In this document: piece after piece, positions 8,698 to 19,444 of the stretch
Position numbering within the stretch: the stretch's first letter is position 1
How the letters are laid out: the number at the start of each line of letters is the position of its first letter
Assembly: GCF_000264765.2 (NCBI RefSeq)
Contig: NZ_CP006664.1
Coordinates: 1,116,001 to 1,180,000, forward strand
Direction of reading: 5' to 3'
Source of the DNA: Edwardsiella anguillarum ET080813
GTDB lineage: Bacteria > Pseudomonadota > Gammaproteobacteria > Enterobacterales > Enterobacteriaceae
Length of the DNA: 64,000 nucleotides
Program-made: the position numbers and the translations under genes
The notes under the pieces: generated by a model
The model's database searches: none
What the model saw: only the letters and a program-made list of their open reading frames with translations
What the model was told of the DNA's origin: nothing

Positions 8698-10119
8698 TCA
8701 TTCGCCTTCGGCGACCGCGCTACCGTGGCGGCGCTGGCCGATCTCGCGGGTCAGACGGATCACCACCGGCGACAGCAGCAGCAGCGCCGCGAGGTTCGGC
8801 AGCACCATCAGGCCGTTGAACATATCGGCCATATTCCACACCAGCTCCACGTGGAAGAAAGAGGCGATGAAGATAAAGACGACCACCAGCAGCTGATACA
8901 CCCGCACCGCCTTCTGCGAGTTAAACAGATAGCGCACGTTGGTCTCCGCATAGTAGTACCAGCCAATGATGGTCGAGAACGCGAAGAAGAACAGTGAGGC
9001 GGAAATAAACAGGCTGCCAAAGTGACCATAAACATAGGAGTACGCCTGCTGGGTCACAGCAATCCCCTGGCCTGAAAATACGCCGAGGAAAGAGGCCTGC
9101 GCCTGCCCACCCTGCTGCCACATCGCCATGCCAGAGGTGATGATCACCAGCGCCGTCAGGGTGACGATCACGCACACCACGAACACCCCCATCATGGCGA
9201 TAAAGCCCTGCTGCTCCGGGTGTTTCACCTTGGCCACCGCGTGGGCATGCGGCGTTGATCCCATCCCGGCCTCGTTCGAGAACAGGCCGCGGGCAATACC
9301 GAAACGCATCGCCTGCTGGATAGCGATCCCCGCGCCGCCGCCCAGCACCGCCTGTGGGTTGAAGGCCGCCACGAAGATGGCCTTGAACGCCGGCAGAATA
9401 TAGTGGGCGTTCAGGCCCAGGATCAGCAGCGCGCCGACCAGATAAAATACCGCCATGGTCGGCACCACCTTCTCCGTGAAGGAGGCGATACTGCGCAGCC
9501 CGCCCATGATAACCCCACCGGTCAGCACGGCCAGAACCACCCCGACGATCCAGCCCGGAACGCCCAGCGAACCCTCAAAGGCGGCGGCGATCGAGTTGGA
9601 CTGCACCATGTTGCCGATAAAACCCAGCGCAAAAATAATCAGCACGGAAAACAACGCAGCCAGCCATTTACAGTTCAGCCCTTTCTCAATGTAATAAGCT
9701 GGGCCGCCGACAACGTGTCCCTGTTTATCAAAAGACTTATATTTCTGCGCCAGAATGGCCTCGGCATAAATCGTCGCCATCCCCAGGAATGAGGAGACCC
9801 ACATCCAAAAAATAGCGCCCGGACCACCGGCGACGATCGCCGTCGCCGGACCGGCCAGGTTCCCGGTCCCCACCTGGCCCGCGATGGCCGTGGCGACCGC
9901 CTGGAATGAGCTCATCCCCTGCTTGTCCGCCTTATCACCGGACAGAGACATACCACCGAACAGCGCGCGAAAGCCGGAGCCGAAATGCCGGATCTGAATA
10001 AAGCCCAGACGCAGGGTGTAATAGATCCCCGTGCCGCAGAGTAAAAAAATCAATAGCTCATTCCACAACAGACTATTGATGCGGTTCACACACTGTGCCA
10101 AAAGTTCCATACCTGACAT
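8698..10119 (-). CDS. Sodium:alanine/glycine symporter (AGCS family)
   Basis: A 473-residue protein with about 11 predicted membrane segments. The AGCS signatures QVGTGNLAGPATAIVAGGPGAIFWMW and FSNEAGMGSTPHAHAVA are present (substrate and sodium site regions). It should import alanine or glycine with sodium; specificity cannot be read from sequence. A position next to the glycine cleavage operon suggests glycine as a plausible substrate, which is inference. The ATG at 10119 was taken; a second ATG nine bases downstream is equally possible. Its start faces the gcvP end across 480 bases. Confidence 0.88.
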   Translation of the reverse strand: MSGMELLAQCVNRINSLLWNELLIFLLCGTGIYYTLRLGFIQIRHFGSGFRALFGGMSLSGDKADKQGMSSFQAVATAIAGQVGTGNLAGPATAIVAGGPGAIFWMWVSSFLGMATIYAEAILAQKYKSFDKQGHVVGGPAYYIEKGLNCKWLAALFSVLIIFALGFIGNMVQSNSIAAAFEGSLGVPGWIVGVVLAVLTGGVIMGGLRSIASFTEKVVPTMAVFYLVGALLILGLNAHYILPAFKAIFVAAFNPQAVLGGGAGIAIQQAMRFGIARGLFSNEAGMGSTPHAHAVAKVKHPEQQGFIAMMGVFVVCVIVTLTALVIITSGMAMWQQGGQAQASFLGVFSGQGIAVTQQAYSYVYGHFGSLFISASLFFFAFSTIIGWYYYAETNVRYLFNSQKAVRVYQLLVVVFIFIASFFHVELVWNMADMFNGLMVLPNLAALLLLSPVVIRLTREIGQRRHGSAVAEGE

Positions 10120-10602
10120 TACCCGTTTTTATTTTTGCCTGTCGGTGTATTGGACGTTTAAACGGGAATAGTACGCCGCCGTCGCCCGGCAAACGGGCGC
10201 GGTAACATAAACCGGATAAACGCGGGAGCGGTACGCTGCCGGCGGGCGGAGAAAAACGCCTCTCCGCAATGGCAACATTTCACGATGAGAACTCTATCAC
10301 ACTTTACCCCCCTGGCCAGCCGGGGAAATCGCCGATCAACGCATGAATAAAAGTGATGATTAGCGCAAGTAATAACAGACGATCAAAATGTAATAAAATG
10401 ATTTTAATTGATTTTTAATACAAAAGCGCCAGATGCGTCGTTCGTTATCCACTGGATAATAAATTAGAATATTTCATACATAAAATGTTCATAAAAAGCG
10501 GACACGCCCCGGGAGAACCGGGTTCGCCATCGATCCGGCGCGCGGAAGCCGTGCAAAAAAAAGCGGGCGACCGTCACCGATCGCCCGCCCGCGTGGGATA
10601 AC
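10120..10602. other. Intergenic region upstream of the AGCS gene
   Basis: Holds the gcvP terminator at one end and the promoter region of the symporter at the other. The stretch 10340-10500 is strongly AT-rich compared with its surroundings. No gene is visible. Confidence 0.6.
10555..10588 (-). terminator. Rho-independent terminator of the gcv operon
   Basis: On the minus strand an 8-bp stem GCGGGCGA / TCGCCCGC (10563-10570 and 10581-10588) is followed by eight T residues. It lies 14 bases after the gcvP stop. Confidence 0.93.
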
Positions 10603-13485
10603 CTATGCCCAGTCGCTCAGCGGCGGACAGGAGCACTGCAGATGGCGATCGCCATAGACATCATCCAGGCGCTTCACCGCCGGCCAGTACTTGTTATCCC
10701 GCGTCTGCGGCGTGGGAAACACCGCCAGCTCACGCCCATAGGGGTGATGCCACTCGCCCACCAGCTCTCGTTGGGTGTGGGGCGCATTGACCAACGGGTT
10801 ATCCTGCAGCGGCCACTCACCGGCCTCAACGCGCGCGATCTCATCGTGAATCGCCAGCATGGCAGCGATAAAGCGATCCAGTTCGGCCTTATTCTCCGAC
10901 TCCGTCGGTTCGACCATCAGCGTACCGGCGACCGGGAAGGACATGGTCGGTGCGTGGAAGCCATAGTCGATCAGACGCTTGGCGATATCCATTTCGCTGA
11001 TGCCGCTGCGCGCCTTCAGCGGGCGCAGATCCAGGATACACTCGTGGGCCACATAGCCCGTCTTCCCGCGGTACAGCACCGGGTAGACCGCCCCCAGACG
11101 GCGGGCGATATAGTTAGCGTTCAGGATCGCCACCGCGCTGGCGCCGCGCAGCCCATCGGCCCCCATCATGCGAATATACATCCAGCTGATGGGCAGAATG
11201 GATGCGCTGCCGAACGGTGCGGCGCTGACCGCGCCCTGGCGGGTGGTCAGGCCGGCCAGCTGCACCACCCGGTGGCCGGGAACAAAGGGCGCCAGGTGAG
11301 CCTTGACGCCGATCGGCCCCATTCCCGGCCCGCCGCCGCCGTGCGGGATGGCGAAGGTTTTATGTAGATTCAGGTGCGAGACATCGGCGCCGATATAGCC
11401 GGGCGTGGTGATCCCGACCTGCGCGTTCATGTTGGCGCCGTCCAGGTACACCTGACCACCGTACTGATGCACTATCTGGCACACCTCGCGAATGGTCTCT
11501 TCATATACGCCGTGGGTCGAGGGGTAGGTCACCATGATCGCCGCCAGGCGCTCCCCCGCCTGCCGCGCCCGCTCACGCAGATCGTGCAGATCGATATTGC
11601 CCTGCTCATCACACGCCACTACCTCGACCTCCATCCCGGCCATCTGCGCCGAGGCCGGGTTGGTGCCGTGGGCCGAGGCCGGGATCAGGCAGCGAGTACG
11701 CTGCCCCTCGCCCCGGCTTTCATGATAGCGGCGGATCGCCAGCAGACCGGCATACTCCCCCTGTGCGCCGGAGTTGGGCTGTAGACAGACGGCGTCATAC
11801 CCCGTCAGCTGCACCAGCCACTCCGCCAGCTGGCTCAGCAGAAGCCGGTAGCCCTGCGCCTGCTCCGGCGGACAGAACGGGTGCAGCGCGGCGAATTCGG
11901 GCCAGGTGATCGGGATCATCTCGGCGGCGGCATTCAGCTTCATGGTACAGGAGCCCAGCGGGATCATCGCCTGATTCAGCGCCAGATCGCGCCGCTCCAG
12001 CGCGTGCATATAGCGCATCAGGGCGGTTTCGCTGTGATAGCGGTTGAACACCGGATGCGTCAGGATCGGCTCGCGGCGCAGCAGCGCCGCCGGAATGCTG
12101 CCTTCGCAGGCCTCCTGCGCCAGCGTATCCAGGGTATCGATATTCAGCGCATGGCCGTCTCCGAGCAGGATGGTAAACAGCGCCTCCAGATCGTCGCGCG
12201 TGCTGCACTCGTCAAAGCTGATGCCGACCGCGCCATCCAGATCGCCGCGCAGGTTGATGCCAAAGCCGAGGGCCCGCGCCAGCACCGCCCCCTTGTCGGG
12301 CACCGCCACCGTCAGGGTATCGAACCAGCGGTGGTTGCGCAGCGTCATCCCCTTTTGCTGCAGGCCGAGCGCCAGAATATCCGCCAGGCGGTGAACCCGT
12401 TCGGCAATGCGCCGCAGCCCCTGCGGACCGTGATACACCGCATACATACCGGCGATATTGGCCAGCAGCACCTGCGAAGTACAGATGTTGGAGTTGGCCT
12501 TTTCCCGCCGGATATGCTGTTCACGCGTCTGCATCGCCATGCGCAGGGCCGGCTCCCCGGCGGCATCCCGCGCGACGCCGATAATCCGCCCCGGCATGGC
12601 GCGCTTAAACGCCTCGCGACAGGCAAAGAAGGCGGCGTGGGGGCCACCGTAGCCCATCGGCACGCCAAAGCGTTGAGCGGAGCCAAACACCACGTCGGCT
12701 CCCTGACGCCCCGGCGCCTCCAGCAGCACCAGCGCCAGCGGATCGGCCGCCATACAGGTGATCACCCCGCGCTCGCGCAGGGAGTCCATCAGCGCACGAT
12801 AGTCATGCAGCTCGCCCTGCGTGCCGACCTGCTGCAGCAGCACCCCGAACAGATCGCGGTGATCCGCCGCCCGCCGGGCATCATCGATGATCACCTCAAC
12901 CCCGCAGGTCGCGGCCCGGGTACAGACCACGTCGATGGTCTGCGGGTGCACATCCTGCGCGATAAAGAACGTCTTGGCCTGCTTCAGGCGGCTGGCGCGC
13001 CGCGCCAGCGCCATCGCCTCGGCGGCGGCGGTCGCCTCGTCAAGCAGCGACGCCGAGGCCAGCTCCAGCCCGGTCAGATCCAGCGTCATCTGCTGAAAGT
13101 TAAGCAGCGCCTCCAGACGCCCCTGGGATACCTCCGGCTGATAAGGGGTATAGGCGGTATACCAGCCGGGGTTCTCCAGCATGTTGCGCTGGATGGCCGG
13201 CGGCGTCTGCACGCCGTAATAGCCCATGCCGATAAACGATCTGTAGCACTGGTTTTGCGCGGCGATCGCCCGCAGCTCGTCCAGCGCCTGCTGCTCGCTG
13301 CAGGCGGCGCCGATGGGCGGCGCGGCGGGCAGCTGAATATCCGCCGGGACGATGTGCGCCAGCAGCGTATCGAGATCCGCTGCACCAATCTGCGCCAACA
13401 TCTGCTGCTGCTCCTCCAGCGTGGGGCCGATATGGCGGGCAATAAAAGCGTCACTGTTTTCAAGCTGAGTAAGGGTCTGAGTCAT
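10603..13485 (-). CDS. gcvP: Glycine dehydrogenase (decarboxylating), P protein
   Basis: A 960-residue PLP enzyme, close to the 957 of E. coli. The PLP lysine lies in [14 protein letters not shown] near residue 710, next to a glycine-rich loop; the N-terminal half has the usual ARHIGPT start. It decarboxylates glycine and passes the aminomethyl group to the lipoyl arm of GcvH. It is the last gene of gcvT-gcvH-gcvP on the minus strand, 89 bases after gcvH with a terminator-like hairpin in the gap, which could lower its expression relative to T and H. Confidence 0.98.
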   Translation of the reverse strand: MTQTLTQLENSDAFIARHIGPTLEEQQQMLAQIGAADLDTLLAHIVPADIQLPAAPPIGAACSEQQALDELRAIAAQNQCYRSFIGMGYYGVQTPPAIQRNMLENPGWYTAYTPYQPEVSQGRLEALLNFQQMTLDLTGLELASASLLDEATAAAEAMALARRASRLKQAKTFFIAQDVHPQTIDVVCTRAATCGVEVIIDDARRAADHRDLFGVLLQQVGTQGELHDYRALMDSLRERGVITCMAADPLALVLLEAPGRQGADVVFGSAQRFGVPMGYGGPHAAFFACREAFKRAMPGRIIGVARDAAGEPALRMAMQTREQHIRREKANSNICTSQVLLANIAGMYAVYHGPQGLRRIAERVHRLADILALGLQQKGMTLRNHRWFDTLTVAVPDKGAVLARALGFGINLRGDLDGAVGISFDECSTRDDLEALFTILLGDGHALNIDTLDTLAQEACEGSIPAALLRREPILTHPVFNRYHSETALMRYMHALERRDLALNQAMIPLGSCTMKLNAAAEMIPITWPEFAALHPFCPPEQAQGYRLLLSQLAEWLVQLTGYDAVCLQPNSGAQGEYAGLLAIRRYHESRGEGQRTRCLIPASAHGTNPASAQMAGMEVEVVACDEQGNIDLHDLRERARQAGERLAAIMVTYPSTHGVYEETIREVCQIVHQYGGQVYLDGANMNAQVGITTPGYIGADVSHLNLHKTFAIPHGGGGPGMGPIGVKAHLAPFVPGHRVVQLAGLTTRQGAVSAAPFGSASILPISWMYIRMMGADGLRGASAVAILNANYIARRLGAVYPVLYRGKTGYVAHECILDLRPLKARSGISEMDIAKRLIDYGFHAPTMSFPVAGTLMVEPTESENKAELDRFIAAMLAIHDEIARVEAGEWPLQDNPLVNAPHTQRELVGEWHHPYGRELAVFPTPQTRDNKYWPAVKRLDDVYGDRHLQCSCPPLSDWA

Positions 13486-13536
13486 GGCTTACGCATTCCT
13501 GGATCGCGCCGCAGCCCGGCGCCCGGCAAATCATAC

Positions 13537-13560
13537 GAAAAGGCCGCCACTGGGGCGGCC
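13537..13560 (-). terminator. Terminator-like hairpin between gcvH and gcvP
   Basis: On the minus strand GGCCGCC, five bases, GGCGGCC (13554-13560 with 13542-13548) followed by TTTT. It lies 14 bases past the gcvH stop and 52 bases before gcvP. The short T-tract suggests partial termination or mRNA end stabilisation. Confidence 0.65.
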
Positions 13561-13574
13561 CGGCGGTCACGCGC

Positions 13575-13961
13575 TTATTCGTCCAGCGCGGCCAGATACC
13601 CTTCGGCGCTGAGCAGCGCCGCAAACTCGGCGGGATCGTCGGCCCGGATACGGAACAGCCAGCCCTCATCATAGGGCGCTGCGTTGACCTGCTCCGGCGC
13701 CTCCTCCAGTGAACCGTTTACGGCCACGATCTCCCCCGCCAGCGGGCTGTAGATGTCCGACGCCGCCTTGACCGACTCGGCCACCGCGCACTCCGCGCCG
13801 GTGTCGATGTGCGCCCCTACCTCCGGCAGATCCACAAACACCATATCGCCCAGCAGCCCCTGGGCATGATCGGTGATCCCGACGCAAAAGACCCCGTTTG
13901 CCTCCGCGCGTACCCACTCATGGGACGCGGTATACTTCAACTCTGTCGGCACATTGCTCAT
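13575..13961 (-). CDS. gcvH: Glycine cleavage system H protein
   Basis: A 128-residue lipoyl carrier. The lipoylated lysine is Lys65 in [11 protein letters not shown], with the family HEW and [12 protein letters not shown] blocks. GcvH shuttles the aminomethyl group from GcvP to GcvT and its dihydrolipoyl form to Lpd. The ATG at 13961 gives [10 protein letters not shown] as in E. coli; an ATG six bases upstream (MAMSNV) is also possible, and both have a purine-rich stretch in front. Middle gene of the gcv operon. Confidence 0.97.
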   Translation of the reverse strand: MSNVPTELKYTASHEWVRAEANGVFCVGITDHAQGLLGDMVFVDLPEVGAHIDTGAECAVAESVKAASDIYSPLAGEIVAVNGSLEEAPEQVNAAPYDEGWLFRIRADDPAEFAALLSAEGYLAALDE

Positions 13962-13999
13962 CGCCATCCTCTCCTGGAGTTATGTGTTGCTTCACTTGG

Positions 14000-15124
14000 T
14001 TAGTTGCCTATCGCCGCCGCATCGACGGACGGGATCAGGCTGCGGCCGTGACGAACAAAGCCCGGTTTCACCACGCTGAGCACCAGCTCGCGACCGCGAA
14101 TCTCGACCCACGCCTCGCCGCCGATCCCCTGCGGTACCCGCGCCAGGGCGATGCTGCACCCCAGCGTCGGCGAGAACGAGCCGCTGGTGATCGTCCCCTG
14201 ACAGGCGTTCCCCTGTCCATCGCGGAAACGGATCGTCATGCCCGCCCGCAGCACCCCTTTCTCCCGCATCACCAGCCCGACCAGCTGTTCAGGATGCTGG
14301 CCCTGCTGACGCTCCAGCGCCGCCCGGCCAATAAAGTCACGCTCCGGCGGCGCCCAGGCGATGGTCCAGCCCATGTTGGCCGCCAGCGGCGAGATCCGCT
14401 CATCCATCTCTTGACCATACAGGTTCATTCCGGCCTCCAGACGCAGCGTGTCGCGGGCGGCCAGCCCGCAGGGCCTGATGCCCGCCTGTACCAGCCGCTG
14501 CCAGAAGGCCGCCGCCGCCTCCTGCGGTAGCGCTATCTCATAGCCATCCTCCCCGGTGTAGCCGGTGGTGGCGATAAACAGCGATCCCGCCTGACGGCCG
14601 AAGAAGGGTTGCATCCCGGCGATCGTCTGACGCTGCGCCGGCGTTAGCAGCGCATCCACCCGCTGACGGGCCGTTGGTCCCTGCACCGCGATCAGCGCCA
14701 GATCGCGCCGCTCGCGCAGCTCAACGCCAAAGGCAAGCGCATGCTCGCCAATCCAGGCTAAATCCCGCTCTCGGGTCGCCGAGTTGACCACCAGACGAAA
14801 CTGCTGATCCGTCAGAAAATAGACGATCAGATCGTCGATCACCCCGCCGCTGGCGTTCAGCATCGCGCTGTACAGCGCCTTACCCGGCTGTGTCAGGCGC
14901 GCCACATCGTTGGCCAACAGATGGCGCAGGAACTCTCGTACCCTGACCCCGTGCAGATCCACGATGGTCATATGGGAAACATCAAACATCCCGGCATCGC
15001 TGCGCACCGCATGGTGCTCCTCCAGCTGGGAGCCATAGTGCAGCGGCATCATCCAGCCATGAAAATCCACCATGCGCGCCCCGTCGGCCACATGTTGATC
15101 ATAAAGCACCGTCTGTTTTGCCAT
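14000..15124 (-). CDS. gcvT: Aminomethyltransferase, T protein
   Basis: A 374-residue tetrahydrofolate-dependent enzyme that releases ammonia from the aminomethyl-lipoyl arm and forms 5,10-methylene-THF. The N-terminus [11 protein letters not shown], the block [19 protein letters not shown] and the conserved Asp region [10 protein letters not shown] are present. The ATG at 15124 matches the family; upstream in-frame starts add an arginine-rich extension that is not conserved. First gene of the operon, so the gcv promoter lies upstream between here and ubiI. Confidence 0.97.
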   Translation of the reverse strand: MAKQTVLYDQHVADGARMVDFHGWMMPLHYGSQLEEHHAVRSDAGMFDVSHMTIVDLHGVRVREFLRHLLANDVARLTQPGKALYSAMLNASGGVIDDLIVYFLTDQQFRLVVNSATRERDLAWIGEHALAFGVELRERRDLALIAVQGPTARQRVDALLTPAQRQTIAGMQPFFGRQAGSLFIATTGYTGEDGYEIALPQEAAAAFWQRLVQAGIRPCGLAARDTLRLEAGMNLYGQEMDERISPLAANMGWTIAWAPPERDFIGRAALERQQGQHPEQLVGLVMREKGVLRAGMTIRFRDGQGNACQGTITSGSFSPTLGCSIALARVPQGIGGEAWVEIRGRELVLSVVKPGFVRHGRSLIPSVDAAAIGN

Positions 15125-15508
15125 TCTCATCCTCGACTGAGTATGCGGCCGTAAGCGGCTGCGCTCGCGCCGCCGCGGCCCCTCCGCGGCGCGCAATCGA
15201 TACATCTCTGCCCGACGGTATCACTGAAACAGCGAATTAACCATAAGATAAAATAGGCGTAACAACGCTAACCCCGCCGGGACGATAGGATGATAATGCA
15301 GAATATCTTGCTGAAAAAATGCGCACATCAGCACAAAATTAACATAGTTGCTGCATTTTTGTTGCCTATGTATAACCTTAACAGATTAAGGAAAGCAGAA
15401 AACAGCAGGGATAAAAAACGGGGAGATGAGAAAAACTAATTCAAACGGCGGGGATAGGATTAGAATATTTCACCCGCGGAGGGCATCCGCGGGCGAGGCG
15501 CCCGATCT
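15125..15508. other. gcv operon control region
   Basis: A 384-base non-coding stretch between ubiI and gcvT, AT-rich from about 15235 to 15440. By analogy with E. coli it should carry GcvA, Lrp and PurR targets. On the minus strand TATCTT at about 15248-15253 is a plausible -10 box. I cannot assign individual operators with confidence. Confidence 0.5.
15473..15493 (-). terminator. Hairpin downstream of ubiI
   Basis: An 8-bp perfect stem CCCGCGGA / TCCGCGGG with a 5-base loop lies 16 bases after the ubiI stop on the minus strand. Only a weak T-rich tail follows, so efficiency is uncertain. Confidence 0.5.
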
Positions 15509-16714
15509 TTATTCGTCCGACGGCGCCGCCCGCAGCAGCGCAGGCAGATCCGCCAGTCCCATGGCATGGCGCACCAGCTGAGGCTTCACCCCCGGCAGGC
15601 GATCGGCCAGCGTCAGCCCCAGGTCACGCAGCAGTTTCTTCGCCGGGTTGGCCCCGGCGAACAGATCGCGGAACCCCTGCATCGCCGCCAGCATCACGGC
15701 GGCGCTGTGCTTGCGCCGACGCTCATAGCGGCGCAGATACAGATGGTGTCCGATGTCCTTGCCCTGGGCCTGCAGGCGGCACAGCTCACCCGCCAGCTCC
15801 GCCGCATCCATCAACCCCAGATTAACCCCCTGACCGGCCAGCGGATGCACGGTGTGCGCCGCATCCCCCATCAGGGCCAAGCGGTGTCCGGCAAAGCTGC
15901 GGGCATAGCGCCCCTGCAAGGGAAACAGCGCCCGTTCGCCGACGCACTGGCAGCGGCCAAGCCGATGATCGAAGGCGATGGTCAGCGCACGCTCAAACAG
16001 CGGCGGCGCGGCCGCGTACATGCGCTGTGCCTCCTGCGGCGGCAGCGACCACACGATAGAGCACAGGTTGGGATCCCGCAGCGGTAAAAACGCCAGGATC
16101 CCCTGCGGGTGAAAGATCTGACGCGCGATCTGGTCATGGGGCTGCTCACAGCGGATCGTCACCACCAGCGCATGATGCTGGTAGTCCCAGAACGTCAGCG
16201 GTACGTCGGCCTGACGGCGCAGGGCCGAGTGGGCACCGTCGGCGCCGACCAGCAGCCGCGCGCTGAGCATCGTCCCGTTATCCAGCGTCACAAACGCCTC
16301 ACTCTCTCCCCAGGCCACCTGCGCAAGGGTCGCCGGCGTCATCAAAGTGATCCCCTTATCCTGCTCGGCCCGCTGCCACAGCGCCGTCTGTACCGCCTGG
16401 TTCTCCACGATGTGGCCCAGGTGGAGATGCCCATAGTCCGCGGCGTCAAAGGCGATACGACCAAAGCTGTCCGCCTCCCATACCGCCATGCCGCGACAGG
16501 GCGCGGCACCCTGCGCCAGGATCTGAGGCCAGACGCCCAGCTGCTGTAGTAGACGCTCGCTGGCGATATTCAGCGCGGACACCCGCCGCACGGTCGTTGG
16601 TGCCGGCGCACGCGGCTCGACCACCGCGATGCGCAGCCCGCTGCCGGACAGGGCATTGGCCAGCGCCAGACCGACCATACCGCCGCCGACAACAATAATA
16701 TCGAATGATTGCAT
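15509..16714 (-). CDS. ubiI: 2-octaprenylphenol hydroxylase UbiI
   Basis: A 401-residue FAD monooxygenase (formerly VisC). The ADP-binding fold IIVVGGGMVGLALANAL is at the N-terminus and the second flavin motif GDAAHTVHPLAGQGVNLGLMD lies near residue 300. It performs the C5 hydroxylation in aerobic ubiquinone synthesis. The ATG at 16714 follows an AGGA ribosome site; an earlier in-frame start adds seven residues not seen in the family. It is the last gene of the ygfB-pepP-ubiH-ubiI run, 28 bases after ubiH. Confidence 0.95.
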   Translation of the reverse strand: MQSFDIIVVGGGMVGLALANALSGSGLRIAVVEPRAPAPTTVRRVSALNIASERLLQQLGVWPQILAQGAAPCRGMAVWEADSFGRIAFDAADYGHLHLGHIVENQAVQTALWQRAEQDKGITLMTPATLAQVAWGESEAFVTLDNGTMLSARLLVGADGAHSALRRQADVPLTFWDYQHHALVVTIRCEQPHDQIARQIFHPQGILAFLPLRDPNLCSIVWSLPPQEAQRMYAAAPPLFERALTIAFDHRLGRCQCVGERALFPLQGRYARSFAGHRLALMGDAAHTVHPLAGQGVNLGLMDAAELAGELCRLQAQGKDIGHHLYLRRYERRRKHSAAVMLAAMQGFRDLFAGANPAKKLLRDLGLTLADRLPGVKPQLVRHAMGLADLPALLRAAPSDE

Positions 16715-16742
16715 AGCTTCCTGTTTCCCCAGCAACGGCGGA

Positions 16743-17921
16743 CTAACGGGCGACCTGACCCAGCGTGCGCCGCACCAGCGGTGTGCGCAGCGGCGGCGTC
16801 AGCGCCAGCGCCATCAGTCCCAGATTACGCCCGACCGCCAGCGGCGGCAGACGGTTGGCGAACAGCCGCACCAGACAGTCGGTCAGCGCAACAGTCGCCG
16901 CGCAGTCGGGCTGACGCCGCCCTTGATAGCGCGCCAGCGTCCGATAGGCGCCGGGATCCTCCCCGCGCCGCAGCGCATCACTCAGGGTCTCCGCCAGCGT
17001 CATCACATCGCGCAACCCCAGGTTAAATCCTTGCCCAGCAATCGGGTGCAGCGTCTGCGCCGCATTGCCGACCAGCGCCAGACGGTGGCCGATATGCCCG
17101 TGCGCCCGACGTAGGCTCAGCGGGTAGCTATCGCGCCGGCCGCAGTGCGTCAAGCGCCCCAGGCGCCAGCCAAAGGCCTGCTGCAGATGATGCAGAAACG
17201 AGGCATCATCCCACAGCATCGCCTGTGCCGCCTGCGCCGGCGGCAGACACCAGACCAGCGTGCTCCGCCCCTCCGCCATCGGCAGCAGCGCCAGCGGCCC
17301 GTCCGGCGTAAAACGCTCAAAGGCGCGTCCACGGTGCACCTCGCGGGTAGCCAGCGTGGCGATCAGCGCCGTCTGCTCATACGCCTCGCTGTGCCACCCC
17401 ATGCCGCACATCTGCGCCAGAGGCGATGAGGCTCCGTCGGCGGCCACCAATAGCCGTCCCTGTAAGCAACGGCCATCCGCCAGCCAGGCCGTCACGCCGT
17501 CGACGCGACGCTCCACCCGCGCCAGCGTCGCCGGACAGAGCAGCGTCACACCCGGCGCCGACGCCAACAGCCGAAACAGACGGGTGCCGGCCTGATGCAG
17601 CGGGATCACCTGCCCCAGCGCGGGGAGATCGTACGCATCGGCGTCCAGCCACAGCGCTCCGCCGTGGCCGCGGTCGCTTATCTGCACCTGACGAATCGCG
17701 GTCGCGCAGGAGGCCAGCGCCGGCCAGACGCCGATCTGCGCCAGCTGCTGACAGGTACCGTGGGCCAGCGCGATGGCGCGGGCGTCAAATCCGGGGTGCG
17801 CATCGGCGCCGGGAGCGACTGCCTCCACCAGCGTTACCGCACAGCGCCCGCCGCTCAACGCCGACAGCGCCAGCGCCAGCGTCGCGCCCGCCATGCCGCC
17901 GCCGGCGATGATGATGCTCAT
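16743..17921 (-). CDS. ubiH: 2-octaprenyl-6-methoxyphenol hydroxylase UbiH
   Basis: A 392-residue FAD monooxygenase paralogous to the neighbouring UbiI. It opens with IIIAGGGMAGATLALAL and has the flavin motif GNAAQTLHPIAGQGFNLGLRD. The usual Asp of the GD motif is Asn here (GNAA), as in E. coli UbiH. It hydroxylates C1 of the ubiquinone ring. Its ATG overlaps the pepP stop by four bases (ATGA), implying translational coupling. Confidence 0.95.
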   Translation of the reverse strand: MSIIIAGGGMAGATLALALSALSGGRCAVTLVEAVAPGADAHPGFDARAIALAHGTCQQLAQIGVWPALASCATAIRQVQISDRGHGGALWLDADAYDLPALGQVIPLHQAGTRLFRLLASAPGVTLLCPATLARVERRVDGVTAWLADGRCLQGRLLVAADGASSPLAQMCGMGWHSEAYEQTALIATLATREVHRGRAFERFTPDGPLALLPMAEGRSTLVWCLPPAQAAQAMLWDDASFLHHLQQAFGWRLGRLTHCGRRDSYPLSLRRAHGHIGHRLALVGNAAQTLHPIAGQGFNLGLRDVMTLAETLSDALRRGEDPGAYRTLARYQGRRQPDCAATVALTDCLVRLFANRLPPLAVGRNLGLMALALTPPLRTPLVRRTLGQVAR

Positions 17922-19246
17922 TCCCGCGCCCGCGCCGCCGCCATCAGTGCTTCGATCGCCTCGACCGATTTCACGACGCCCTCGGTCAAGATCTCGCAGC
18001 CCGCCTCGGTGATCAGCACATCATCCTCAATCCGCACCCCGATGCCGCGATAGGCCAGCGGCACATCGGCATCGGGTGCGATATACAGCCCCGGCTCGCA
18101 GGTCAGCACCATTCCCGGCTCCAGCGTACGATCGCGCGCCGGCGTCGCATAGTCGCCAACGTCGTGGACATCCAGCCCCAGCCAATGCCCGAGGCCGTGC
18201 ATAAAGAACGCCCGATGCTTCTGCTGCGCGATCAGCTGCTCGACCTCTCCCTGCAGGATCCCCAGCGCCACCAGGCCTGTCACCATCATCTGCACCGTGG
18301 CCTCCTGCGCCTCGCGCAGGCTGCTGCCGGGACGATAGTACTCAAGCCCCGCCGCCATCGACGCCAGCACCAGCTGATAAATCTGACGCTGGGGCTCGCT
18401 AAAGCGGCCGCTGACCGGGAAGGTTCGGGTGATATCGCCGGCATAGTGGCGGAACTCGGCGCCGGCATCCACCAGCACCAGATCGCCCTCTTTCATTTCA
18501 CTTTCGTTTTCAGTGTAATGCAGGATACAGGCGTTCTCGCCGCTGCCCACGATGGTATTGAAGGAGGGGGCCCGCGCGCCGTGTCGGTTGAACTCGTGCA
18601 GCAGCTCGCCCTCCAGCTGATACTCATACATCCCCGGACGGCACTTCTCCATCGCCCGGGTATGGCCCTGTGCGGTGATCTCGGCGGCGCGCCGCATGAC
18701 GGCGATCTCCTCCGCCGACTTGAACAGCCGCATCTCATGCACCCAAGGCCGCCAGTCCGTCAGGGTCGCGGGCGCACGCAGGCTCTGACGGGCGCCGCGG
18801 CGCAGCGTCTCCAGCGCGGAAAAGAGCATCGCATCGGCGAAGTCATACATGCCCTGCGCGTGATACACCACGTCCAGACCGTTGAGCAGCAGCGGCAGTT
18901 GCTCCTCCACGTCGCCGTACGGCAGAGCGCGATCGATATTCAGCCGCGCCGGCGCCGCCTCTTGTCCCAGACGACGGCCAAACCAAACCTCTGCCGTGAC
19001 GTCTCGCACCCGATTGAACAGCACGCTGTGGCTATGGTTGTCGGCGCTTTTGATCAGCACCAGCAGCGCCTCCGGCTCATTGAATCCGCATAGGTACCAG
19101 AAATCGCTGTTCTGGCGATAGGGGTATTCGTTTTCGGCATTGCGGCAGCGGACCGGCGCCGCGAAAAACAGTGCGGCGCTGCCCGGTTGCATTTTGGCCA
19201 GCAGCGCCTGACGGCGACGCTGATACTCTTGCGGGGTCATATCCAT
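17918..19246 (-). CDS. pepP: Xaa-Pro aminopeptidase P
   Basis: A 442-residue cytosolic aminopeptidase of the pita-bread fold, one residue longer than in E. coli. The two-manganese ligands are recognisable: the Asp pair in LVDAGAEFRHYAGDITRTF, the His in HGLGHWLGLDVHD, and Glu in LTCEPGLYI and in RIEDDVLIT. It removes N-terminal residues before proline. It overlaps ubiH and follows ygfB on the same strand. Confidence 0.97.
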   Translation of the reverse strand: MDMTPQEYQRRRQALLAKMQPGSAALFFAAPVRCRNAENEYPYRQNSDFWYLCGFNEPEALLVLIKSADNHSHSVLFNRVRDVTAEVWFGRRLGQEAAPARLNIDRALPYGDVEEQLPLLLNGLDVVYHAQGMYDFADAMLFSALETLRRGARQSLRAPATLTDWRPWVHEMRLFKSAEEIAVMRRAAEITAQGHTRAMEKCRPGMYEYQLEGELLHEFNRHGARAPSFNTIVGSGENACILHYTENESEMKEGDLVLVDAGAEFRHYAGDITRTFPVSGRFSEPQRQIYQLVLASMAAGLEYYRPGSSLREAQEATVQMMVTGLVALGILQGEVEQLIAQQKHRAFFMHGLGHWLGLDVHDVGDYATPARDRTLEPGMVLTCEPGLYIAPDADVPLAYRGIGVRIEDDVLITEAGCEILTEGVVKSVEAIEALMAAARARE

Positions 19247-19320
19247 CTCCTGACAATAGGCGGGTCAAACGGCAGGGCAGCCCGGCGGCTGCACCCTGTC
19301 TCCATAATACAAACCGGTTA

Positions 19321-19352
19321 TTAAAACGGGATACGTCCAGGCCGTATCCCGC
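19321..19352 (-). terminator. Hairpin between ygfB and pepP
   Basis: On the minus strand a 9-bp stem CGGGATACG / CGTATCCCG (19343-19351 with 19327-19335) is followed by TTTTAA. It sits mid-way in the 198-base gap after ygfB and may end part of the ygfB transcripts before pepP. Confidence 0.6.
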
Positions 19353-19444
19353 AATAATGCGCGCGATCAATACGCATCCACAACGGCGACGCTCCGCCGA
19401 CGGCACCGGCGGTCCCGCCGCCGCTCATCCGTCAGCCGCGCCGA

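Noticed and set aside
11881-13674. 597-codon plus-strand open frame
   Set aside because: It lies entirely antisense to gcvP and gcvH; composition is Arg/Gln/His-rich, as expected from the complement of GC-rich third positions, and no family is recognisable.
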